Below are positions 40,201 through 52,200 of a stretch of DNA of 64,000 nucleotides, piece by piece; the first letter of the stretch is position 1, and every line of letters starts with the position of its first letter. A program made the position numbers and the translations under genes. The notes under the pieces are model-generated. The model searched no databases and was not told the origin of the DNA. It worked only from the letters and a program-made list of their open reading frames with translations. The DNA comes from Hippopus hippopus (lineage: Eukaryota; Mollusca; Bivalvia; Cardiida; Cardiidae). The stretch covers positions 64,688,845 to 64,752,844 of the forward strand of contig OX328096.1 in the NCBI GenBank assembly GCA_946811185.2, written 5' to 3'.

Positions 40201-43200
40201 GAGATGACAAAGTTATGCTCCGGACAAGCAGAAAATGCTGTAAAAATGACTATCAAAGGGAAATAACTCAAGACAGCAAGAGTAGAGTTATGGTTCTTTC
40301 GCACTGCACTCCATATTATTGCAACAAACACAAATACCAAGTTTCATGTCAATCGGACTGGAGATGACAAAGTTATATTCCAGACAAGCAGAAAATGCTG
40401 AAAAAATGACGATCAAAGGGAAGTAACTCAAAGACAGCACGAGGTAGAGTTATAGTTCTTTCGCAATGCACTCCGTATTATTGCAACAAACACACATGCC
40501 AAGTTTCAAGTCGATCAGACTGGAGATGACAAAGTTATGCTCCGGACAAGCAGAAAATGCTGTAAAATGACAAAGGGAAATACCTCAAAGACAGCACGAG
40601 GTAGAGTTATGGTTCTTTCGCACTGCACTCTGTATTATTGCAACAAACACATATACCAAGTTTCAAGTCAATCGGACTGGAGATGACAAAGTTATATGCC
40701 GGACAAGCAGAAAATGCTGAAAAAATGACTATCAAAGGGAAATAACTCAAAGACAGCACGAGGTAGAGTTATGGTTCTTTTGCACTGCACTCCGTATTAT
40801 TGCAACAAACACACATGCCAAGTTTCAAGTCAATCGGACTGGAGATGACAAAGTTATGCTCCGGACAAGCAGAAAATGCTGTAAAAAATATATGACTATC
40901 AAAGGGAAATAACTTAAAGTCAGCATGAGGTAGAGTTATGGTTCTTTCGTACTGCACTCCGTATTATTGCAACTAACACACATGCCAAGTTTCAAGTCAA
41001 TCGGACTGGAGATGACAAAATTATGCTCCAGACAAGCAGAAAATGCTGTAAAAATGACGATCAAAGGGAAATAACTCAAAGACAGCATGAGGTAGAGTTA
41101 TGGTTCTTTTGCACTGCAATCCGTATTATTGCATCTAATACACATGCCAAGTTTCAAGTCAATTTGACTGGAGATGACAAAGTTATGCTCCGGACAAGCA
41201 GAAAATGCTGTAAAAATGATGATCAAAGGGAAATAACTCAAAGACAGCACGAGGTAGAGTTATGGTTCTTTTGCACTGCACTCCGTATTATTGCAACAAA
41301 CACACATGCCAAGTTTCAAGTCAATCGGACTGGAGATGACAAAGTTATGCTCCGGACAAAAACTGGACGCCGCCTGCCAACCCATCCACCCGCCTGCCCG
41401 CCATGGGTGATCCCATAATACGTCCCGTCTTCGACGGGCTTATAATAACTCAAAAATTAAGCAAGCAAGAGTTATGATTCATTTGCACTGCACTCCCCCT
41501 AATGAGATCTATCCACCCATGAAGTTTCATAACCGTAGCTAGCATAGTTTTGGAGATATGCTTTGGACAAAATTCAAGTATGAATATAAATAAAGGGAAA
41601 TAACTCAAAAATTAAGTAAGCAAGAGTTATGATTCCTGTGCACTGCACTCCCCCTTGATAAGATCTATCCACCCATGAAGTTTCATAACCGTAGCTAGTA
41701 TAGTTTTGGAGATATGCTCTGGACAAAATTCAAGTATGAAAAACAACAAAGGGCAATAACTCAAAAATTAAGCAAGCGAGAGTTATGATTCCTGTGCACT
41801 GCACTCCGCCTTGATGAGATCTATCCACCCATGAAATTTCATAACCGTAGCTAGTATAGTTTTGGAGATATGCTCCGGACAAAGAATGGGGACGCCGCCC
41901 GCCCGCCCGCCCATCCGCCCGCCCGCCATGAGTGATCCCATAATACGTCCCGTCTTCGAGGGGCATATAAAAATGTACTTCTGTTTTAAAATCCGTATAA
42001 AAATGAGTAATGTAAGGAAAATTGAATGAAATAATCACACGAAAAACTTACATATTTTATATACAGGTGTATAAATTTTCATTTCTTCATCAAAAAGTGT
42101 TACCTTACTTTCCAGGCACCCTGTACTTGCCTGAAATCTCAGCATCTGATTTTCAGTATGTGAAATACTTGAAAAAAATTTTACCTCTAGGGTGAGCCAC
42201 TTACCTTTAAACCAGTGACTTGGACAAAGTAGATGAGCATAGATTTGAAAATGCTACAATGCAGTATATCAAAGCCATGCGAGTCTGGTATGAAAGTATT
42301 AGAACTTTGTCTAGATACAAATCTCTGAGAGATATGACTCTCTGGGTGGGACAATTTCTGGTAAACACGGGGCACCTTTGTACAATCGTCAAATTTAAAG
42401 ATGACAGGTAAATTCATTAGGATGAAACAGATCAAAACAAAAATGGTTCATTTTGTGTTGACATACCTATATGGACACTCTTCTCCTCTCTTGCACTCCC
42501 CCTTTACCCAAAATGAACAAATATGGGGTCTGTTTCGTTTGTAGTAAGGCGTAGTTCTGGCTAATTTCAATAGCATATCACTGGGAGCTGTTGCCTTCCC
42601 TAATGCCCCTGCAGGAACTGTGCCATCATTCAATGCCATCTGAAATTAACAAAAGTATCTTACAAATATATAAATGATTGAAAATGGAGGAAAAACCAGA
42701 AACAACATTTTTTTTTCTTCAGCAGCATAGAAATTATATTTCACAAAAACCGAGAGCATCAACCAAAATTTTTCTGCCGTTTTTCTTTAGACACTGTTTA
42801 TCAAGATCAAAGCACATGTTCTGTGCAAGATGATGTAGGGTGAACACTGTCCCTTATTTTATAGAACACTTTGTTGTAAATACATACCTGGAAACTTGCA
42901 ATTTTTTTTGTAATTTTTGCTTGATGAAGTGTTCGTATCATCTAACTCTTGACTGAGATCAAATAAAAAATTGACATAACATCAACATTTGGCTGACATA
43001 AACAAATCATATTTCTTTACCCTTCACCACACAATCCAGACTTTTAATGACCATGAGAAGCAAACCTTTTGAAAACATTGTGGAATCAAAGCGTTGAGAA
43101 CACTGAAGTGGTATTTGTCAAGGAAACCATTGTGTGGAATTAATAATTTGAAAGAAAAGGAGAAATATTATTCAAATATTGGCTTGAAAGTCAACCTACG

Positions 43201-46200
43201 AAGCAAATAAATAATTTTTTCGTTAAAGGGAGTGTAATCATGACAAAGTTAGGATTATTTGTGTATTGGTGGTCTCCCATTGATCATTAGGAGGAGTCAG
43301 GAGTAACGTCCCTTGACAATAGGATGCATGATGGATAGAGAGAGAAACCATGTGAATATATCAAATAAAATTAAGTTTGTAACTGAAAACTATGATTTTG
43401 AAATATATTTGGCCGTTAACATTTAATTCCCAACATTAAAATCAATTATTTCGATATATAAATATTCATGCCCAATCAAATGGAGTAGCACACAATCATG
43501 GGACGAACAAGCCATGGGATGAACTGGTTTTGGAACGAAAAAGCCCAGGACCAAGCGATCAGTAGACAAATTTTGTATATATCATTGCACCAATAGAAAG
43601 ATATGGGCGAGTGAAGCTATTTTCAATCAAGAATTAATATTTTCACGATCGATGGCCTCACCCAGTGTATCTTAACATGCCATTTCCAGTTACATATCTG
43701 AGTGCTACTGAAAAACTCATTTGTCTGAGAAAAATTGAGTTTAATTGGGTTTATTTCCTTCGGCTTTGCACAAAATATGATACAGAGCTCCAGATAGAGG
43801 GAGTGATTTTGGTTTTAAAATTGAAATTGTTAATAATTCTCCACTAAATCCTATGTTGTGGGTATTCATTAGAACTGTCTCATCGAGACAATTCTAATGA
43901 GTACCCACAACATAGGGTTTCAAAGAGAAATAATGGATTTAGAATACCATCACTCCCTCTTATCTGGAGCTCTGATGATACATGGTCTTCAAAATTCAAT
44001 ATTGAACTCATAGTGGTATTGTCTTCGACAAATACCACAAAAAGGAGAAAATGCTGGTTAGTGGTTACCAGCATTTTCTCCTTTTTCCACACTATTTTCC
44101 AACCTTTCAAATATAAATTTCATTTATTGCTGTCTGCAAAAGTTTTCAACTTGGACAAGTCTAAAATTTTGTTGTTTGGTAAAAATTTAACAAAACAAAA
44201 CAAGAGGGCCATGATGGCCCTGAAGTCGTTCACCTGAGTCTTTTGACCAAACATGACCCATTTTTAATCTCTTTTGAGATATTATGACAAACATTCTACC
44301 AAGATTTTCATGTGTATTTGACTGAAAAAGGTTTTTTGAAGATTTGACTCAGTGACCTAGTTATTGACCCGAAATGATCCACTTGCAAACTGGTCCAAGA
44401 AATCATCAAGACAAACATTCTGACCAAGTTTCATGAGTATAGGATTGAAAATGTGGCCTCTGGAGTGTATACAAGGTTTTTCTAAGATTTGACCTAGTGA
44501 CCAAGATTTTGACCCGACATGACCCATTTTCAAAGTCATCCAAGATATAATCAAGACAAATATTCTGACCAACTTTCAAGAGTTTTGGACTGAAAATGTG
44601 GCCTCTAGAGCGTACACAAGGTTTTCCTAAGATATAACCTAGTCACCTATTTTTCGACCTAACATGACCCATTTTTGAACTCGTCTGAGATATCATCAAG
44701 GCAAACATTATGACTAACTTTCAAGAATTTTGGACAGAAAATGTGGCCTCCAGAGCGTACACATGGTTTTTCTAAGATTTGACCTAGTTACCTAGTTACT
44801 GACCACACATGACCCATTTTCAAACTTGTTCGAGATATCATCAAGACAACATTCTGACCAATTTTCAGGAGTTTTTGACTGAAAATGTAGCCTCTAGAGC
44901 GTACACAAGATTTTTCTAAGATCTGACCTAGTGACATAGTTTTTGACCCGACATGACCCATTTTCAAACTCGTGTGAGGTATCATCGAGACAAACATTCT
45001 GACCAACTTTCAAGACTTTTGGACTGAAAATGTGGCTTCTAGGGTGTTCACAAGGTTTTTCTAAGATTTGACCTAGTAACCTAGTTTTTGACCGGACATG
45101 ATCCATTTTCAAACTCATTCGAGCTATCATCAAGACAAACATTCTGACCAACTTTCTGGAGTTTTGGACTGAAAATGCAGCCTCTAGAGTGTACACCAGG
45201 TTTCGCTAAGATTTGACCTAGTGACCTAGTTTTTGACCCAACATGACCCATTTTCAAACTCATCTGAGGTATCATCAAGACAAACATTCTGACCAATTTT
45301 CAAGAGTTTTGGACAGAAAATGTGGCTTCTAGAGCATACACAAGGTTTTCGAAGATTTGACCTAGTGACCTAGTTTTTGACTGCACATGACCCATTTTCG
45401 ATCTTGTTCGAGATATCATCAAGACAAACATTCTGACCAACTTTCAGGAGTTTTGGACTGAAAATGTAGCCTCTAGAGCATACACAAGGTTTTTCTAAGA
45501 TTTGACATAGTGACCTAGTTTTTGACCAGACATGACCCATTTTTGAGCTCGTTTGAGATATCATCAAGACAAACATTCTGACCAACTTTCAGGAGTTTTG
45601 GACTGAAAATGTAGCCTCTAGAGCATACACAAGGATTTTCGAAGATTTGACCTAGTGCCCTAGTTTTTGACCCGACATGACCCATTTTTTAACTCGTCCG
45701 AGATATCATCGAGACAAACATTCTGACCAAGTTTCACGAGTATCGGACAGAAAATGTGGCCTCTAGACCGCACACAAGGTAAAAGTTGACGACGCAGGAC
45801 GGACCACGCACGCCGGACACAGCACGATCACAAAAGCTCACCTTGAGCACTTCGTGCTCAGGTGAGCCAAAAAAGGTGTAACACTCTTATCTTTTAGGTA
45901 GCAAAACAAAGCTACAATACCTCCTTTTCCATATTTTGTTGATAGTATTCCTTATTCACATCTGACTTGGGCATGTTATCTTGAACTTTTAGCGCATTAT
46001 CTCTGACTTCAACTGGTAATCCTGTACGGGCAAAGATTTATAAATCTCTGTAGTCAATTTAGCAATTTTATTACAAGTTTCAGTTTATAAGCACCTTAAA
46101 ATTGGAAAAAAAACTTGAATAACTGATACAAAGCTTCTACAAAATGTTGCTTCTATCTGACAGGCCTTTATCCATTACCCTATATGCTTTGAATAATGAA

Positions 46201-49200
46201 CTGCTGCCAGATGGCAGTTGTTTTACCCAAAATTGCAGGAAAAATCGCACAGTGCCAGTCCTGAGACAGCGAAACTGAGCAGTAGCTGCTGAAGGTTGTG
46301 GTAAAAGTTAACAACAACAGTTCCAATTTTTTCAGGGTTATTGAGTTCAAAAACAGTTCAGCCAGGCTCCATTGGATCAATGTCGGCACTTGGACGATGT
46401 GTGCATAAAACAGAAGTTGGCTCAGCGATATTCACCTCGAAAAGCAGCTGTGTGATACCTTCCAGGTGCTATTTGGCACTGGGAAAGCACAGCTGGCCAT
46501 ACCCTGTGCTTCTTCGAAACCCTCCAACTCTTACCATAGATTTGGTTTTGGCTTTCCCTTAATCCATCTTGCTTGCAATTTTTTAAATAATCATTTGATG
46601 TAGAAATGCTGATCTGCAAAAGCCAGATGGTAAGTCTCCATGCAGGAATCACTTAGTTCCCACACAGAGACTACCCAATCCACATTTCCTTCACCAAGAC
46701 CTTGTCTGGTCATCCGAAGGTCACATTTCCTGGTAAATGTCAGATTCACAAACTGATTTTTTCTAACCTGACATTACCAACACTGCAGGTTAAGCAGGGT
46801 GTGTTTTGGTTAGGGCTTGAAAAGGTGACCAAATGCTTGCATGCTACATTCGGTGGCAGAGACGGGATTTTGGCAACTGCAGGACCTGAGTTCCCTTACC
46901 CTCTTGTTTACCTCCCTGGTTTATTTGTACATGAGTAATACGGTTGAGACTTATCCAAGCTGAAATTTATGTTACAGAGAGCAATTACATGTAGATATAT
47001 AAGCACTTTAAACCTGGCTTGATGTTGAGCTAGCCTTTACAGCAATGCAGTTAGGGTATTTCTCTCTATAACAGTAAAACAACATATGTCATGGTTAGTG
47101 CTTGGATGGGTGACCAAGTCATTGAATGCTTCCTTTAACTCTTTACCAAACGACATAATTTTAGACTGGTCCAAATTGGAAGCATTTGCAGACGACAAAA
47201 TTAAGGTAACTCAAAAATTAAAATTTGTTTTGGGAAGGGTAGAAAACATTGTGGGAAAAGGAGAAAATTCTGGTTACCAGCATTTTCTCCTTTTCCCACA
47301 CTGTTTTCAGAAGGCCTCTTTCTCAGGGTTGTGAAAACCAGGGATTGTTTGGTAAAGGGTTAAGGAAAGTTTTTGTTAGAGATAATAAGAAATCAAAGTA
47401 ATTTATGCAATTGCAATTATCCTAATCTCAACAAGAATACTTGATAAGCGGTTAACTCTCTATCAAACAGCAAAATTTTTGACTTTTTCTAAATTGAGAG
47501 CATTTACAGACAAAAATTAATATGGCTTAAATGATGGGACTGTCCCTGAAAGGATAAGAAAAACATTGTGGGAAAAGGAGAAAATGCTGGTTACCAACAT
47601 TTTCTCCTTTTCCCACAATGGTTTCAGATGCCTTTTTCACCTAGGTCTATAAAACTTAGGGATTGAGTGGTAAAGAATTAACCCAGTCAGAAAACCACTT
47701 TACACTTCATCCACAAATTGAGTCTGACACATTGCTTCAAACCTAAGTCAACAAGGATGGCAAAGGAATTAAGACCAATGTTCATAGATAACTTACCATA
47801 TTCCAGATCTAACAAACAAGTCTGACACACATTTTTAATTTTGGAACATGTCTGACAAATTTCTGTTTTCTTAAACCTCATTCTGGCCCCTGGACACCAT
47901 CGAAATACAGTGAACGGTCTTGCACATATTTTACATTCCTTTCCATATCTTTCTTTCATCTGAAAAAAAAAAAAAGCAGTTTGTTTCTACATATCAAAAT
48001 CATCACTGGCAAATGAATTTTGCAAACATTGTACAAAAGAAGGTGACCATCAGGGGATATTATACACAAAAGATATGTACCAAGGTGATAGGCTTTTAAC
48101 GATGTATATGACAAATTTTTCTAACAGACAGATTTTTTTAAAACTTTGCACATACAAAGCTCATCATGTCTCTAGGAGATTACAGTGAAAAAAGATGTGG
48201 GTCACAGTGCTCGTTTCTGAGAAATTTGCCTTTGAAAAAGGTATATACAGTTCCCAAATTCAGCTTATATTGGATTTAAAGCACCTTTCCGTAATAGTCA
48301 GTCAAACAGGAATATTACAGGAAAAATATACATCATTTTAATGACAACTCATACATTTTTGCACAAAAATATATATAAGCCTGGTTTTGAGCATGGTAAA
48401 TGTACAAATATGCATGTTTTATATGGACCATTCGGTTAAAAAGGGAGATAATTTGATCGAATTAAGGGTTAATCTTAAAAAAATACATACTTTCTAACGG
48501 ACAGAGATTTCTTAAAATTTCCACACCTGTAGTAATTATAATTCTAAACAATAAGAAAAAATAAAAATGGCACCTATCCATGCTTATTTTGTCAGAAAAC
48601 AAGGTTGAAGGTCACTGTGGAAGTTATTTTTTCAAGGAAAAAAAATAGGATAAAAGCTCAGCAGACATGGTGGGAAAAGGAGAAATTGCTCAATAGGAGC
48701 GATTTCTCCTTTTCCAACAATAATTTTCAAAGTGTAAACAGCTATACTTTCACAGCTTTAAATTTCCTGCCTTTGTTTCCTTGTTTGGTGTGTAACGCCG
48801 TGTCAGCAGCATTTTAATTATTTCACGGTGACAGTTCAAAGAATCATTTTTTTTCTCTTCATCAATACTACCAGAAGAAAGTGCTACTGGTTTCGGTGCA
48901 CCAATAGTATAACTATTATGTGCAAAAAAAACCATAGGTGCACTTTTGATTCAATATCCACGACAAAAATACATGCGCAGTAGGATGCGCGCAACATTAA
49001 AGATACATGTACTATCATATTTATTTTCAGTCAATTACAACCCAATTTACAAAACTTAGCCATTTGTGTTTAATTCAATAAATTAGGGATATCTTTGGTC
49101 ACTAAGGATGAAAATAAGTTCCAAATTTGTCTCTGGAAACCAATCTTTGTCAGGATGAAACTCTGTCAGATCACAATTGTTAACAATGGTGGAAAACTGC

Positions 49201-52200
49201 GGGAAGTCATGATAGCTTATTGCTAGAGTCATCCCCATACCCCCATCTAAAAATGGAATTCTCCTTTTGGTTTGAACATGGAAAATGGCTAACTTTTCTT
49301 GTAGCATCTTGTCATTTCTCCCTGCTTTCAGCATTCCTTTACATTTTAGCGCTAAATGTTTATGCACATATACCATAATGAATTTGCATTTCTACTGTTC
49401 TTGAAACCATTCCAGTGTACTCTCAACATAGAATTCCAACACTGTCACGCAATTTAGTGTTGAGTTCTTGTGACCAAGACTATTGCCACAGCATACCTGT
49501 GTAGGGTATCTTGATTCCATTTTCTAACTTGTTGTATGAATAAGCAAGACCAAGGTCATGGACAGTCATGTGACAAGCATCATGTGATATCCTCAATAGA
49601 ACAACCTGATTGACACAAAATCCAAAATTGCACTTTCTATCCATCGTAATCTATGCAATTTTGCAACCACCAAGGGTAATATTTGTCATGAAGCCACAAG
49701 AAAGACTTTAGTTTGATAAATGATTGATGAAATGGGATATACTGGACATAAAAACAAATACATTAGCAACTTTAAAGATTCAGTACTGGTGAATACGAAG
49801 GCTGTAAGAGTTTCTTCTGTGACTCTATGGAAAATAACTAATTATCAGAACCTCTGGGCAATGTCATTTTTCATCCTTAAGTATAGATGGCAATATCTGT
49901 CATCTGCAAATGCTTTGGATCTGGGAAAACCCAAAAAATTTGTTGTATGGTAAAGATCCAAGTCAAGTATATAAAATTTTCTGAAAATTAACTGCATTCT
50001 TACCATTCTTATATAAGGATTGTCCCCAAGGCATGTTTGACACAGAATTGGAAAGTCCTGCAAAATATGAAAACAAAACATTGTTAAGAAATTAAGAACA
50101 TAAAAGAACCTGGGAGACAGTGGTATAGGTGTAGAGATCCTTTTGGGGGTCCTTGGGACTCGACTTCTATGATTATGGGAGTCCTGGCTTAAAAATTGGG
50201 AGTCCCTTGGTTGTACAAATTTGAATAACAAGACAAGACCATTATATTGTTTAGTGTTGTATCTCAGTAATACTGCAGTATTTACAGTATACCGTAGCCA
50301 TTTGTATTTGCCTAACCATTCGTTTAAAAATCTACGAGCTTTCTTCTGCATAGATATTTCTTTGTCTGAACATGATTCGGCAGAGCTAGATGGTTCTTGG
50401 GTACGAACGTTTTTCTTAAAACTTTTATCAAAAAACGATCGAAGGTACTGTTGCTGGAACATCTTGGTTTGCAGATGCTATTTTTAACACTGCTTCAGCA
50501 CAAACAACTTTTAGGGATTTGGTCTAAATCACGGATAACGAGCCGGCCACTGTCATAGATTATGAAGGTCAAAATTAATTATAATTTTCGGCGGATGCTA
50601 TACGTTTATTTTTTTAACAACATATCTTTACTTTTGAAAAGAATTACTTTATTGAACATTCTTTGTTGAACTATATTACCTATTTTCATTCAGCTTGCCG
50701 AGAATGCTGGGTTTTACACCGTACCGCTCTCTGTGAATAAGCAGGTGCTAGCAATTTGATTGGTCGAATGATACATGTATAAAATACAAAGTTGGATATC
50801 TCAGAATCTAGTTTCAATATTACGGTCCGAAAAGCTGCGGTAGGTTTTCGGTACTTTTGTTTACGCTTGACAAATTTAATCTTTTGATATCAGTTACTTC
50901 TTAGAGTTCTCGATCGTTGAATCTTTACCCCATGATAACAAAATTAAAATTGCGTCCCAGGGGACGCAGTTACATAAGTTTTGGGAGTCCTGCTTCCCTA
51001 TTTCTGCGTGCGAGACGCAGAAAATGTGCGTCCGTTAGAACCCTGTGTAACTTGTAGCCTGGTATCTTTGTATCAAGGTCTATCACTATCAGACTTTACA
51101 GTGACATAGGCCTATGGGGGGGGGGGGGGCTCTGATGAGATGTTTTGTCTGCTGCTTCCATCTGGAGTAGTGCACAGGTCCTCCACCATTCCGTAAAGTC
51201 CTACATGTTGGTTCTGAGCGTCTCAACCTAGGACCTTGCCTTGGCAGGCATGCTGAATCAAGTTAGGGTAGTGATACTGACATGGTATCACTTTAAGGGG
51301 AAAGAACCTCTTAGATACACTTTTAAGACAATATCAAGTGAACCACAAAATTAATCAAACAATTATAGGTGGTTAATCACCATGTGTGCATAATTACCTT
51401 CAAACTATGAAAATTGCAGTTTCAGTCATTAATTTGAAGGAACCTACTCTGTGAATCAGCAATTATTTACGTAACAATACATGAAAACACAATACTCTCA
51501 ATAGTGAGACATTTACGATACTTCTTTTCATATTTGGACATTTACTGTGCACCTTACTGTCTTAAGTCCATCATGAAATTTTTGGTATGAAAGCTACACA
51601 GCTGTGATGACTCTGTTTTGTTGGTTTAATCTGTATTGCAGCAAAATACAATTAACGACGTATATGACAAATTTTTCTAACAGACAGATTTTTTTAAAAC
51701 TTTGCACATACAAAGCTCATCATGTCTCTAGGCGATTACAGTAAAAAAAGATGTGGGTCACCGAGCTCGTTTCTGAGAAATTTGCCTTTGAAAAAGGTAT
51801 ATACAGTTCCAAAATTCAGCTTATATTGGATTTTAAGCGCCTTTCTTTAATAGTCAGTTAAACAGGAAAATTACAGGAAAAATATACAAATATACATCAT
51901 TTTAGTGAAAATTCATGTATTTTTGCACAAAAAATATATATAAGCCTGGTTTTGAGCATGGTAAATGTACAAATATGCATGTTATATATGGACCATTCGG
52001 TTAAAAAGGGAGATAATTTGATCGAATTAAGGGTTAATCTTTAAAAAATACATACTTTCTAACAGACAGATTTTTCTTAAACTTTCCACACTTATAGTAT
52101 TTATAATTCTAAACAATAAGAAAAAATAAAAATGGCACCTATACGTGCTTATTTCATCAGAAAACAAGGTTGAAGGTCACTGTAGAAGTTATTTTTTCAA

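Larger units (their letters stand above)
37465..42123. mobile_element. 4.66-kb TA-flanked DNA element with nested repeats
   Basis: The ends are inverted: CAGGGTGTCTGGAAAGTAAG on the left and CAGGGTGCCTGGAAAGTAAG (reverse strand) on the right, each flanked by TA. Inverted similarity continues, with gaps, for over 100 bp (both arms carry TATATAAAATA-GTAAGTTTTT-like text). No transposase frame is visible; the centre is filled by a satellite element (38132-38781), a foldback repeat and further tandem arrays. TA duplication suggests a Tc1/mariner-superfamily origin. It is in RBM22 intron 5. Confidence 0.72.
42640..45920. other. RBM22 intron 4 with MITE remnant, foldback and satellite element
   Basis: A truncated TTAA MITE end lies near 43017-43085. 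43086-43660 shows nothing recognisable. A foldback and a 145-bp-satellite element fill most of the rest. Confidence 0.5.

Noticed and set aside
39968..41418. Regular arrays that at first look like CRISPR or minisatellite loci
   Set aside because: Whole ~161-bp units are alike with no unique spacers, and the context is a eukaryotic mobile repeat.
33827..45871. Many minus-strand frames of 60-100 codons repeating [14 protein letters not shown] peptides
   Set aside because: They are the same frame read through 145-bp satellite monomers; the phase drifts with unit length and no splice or codon signal supports coding.
49083..49376. 97-codon minus-strand frame in RBM22 intron
   Set aside because: No recognisable domain, no fitting splice sites and not part of RBM22; could be chance.
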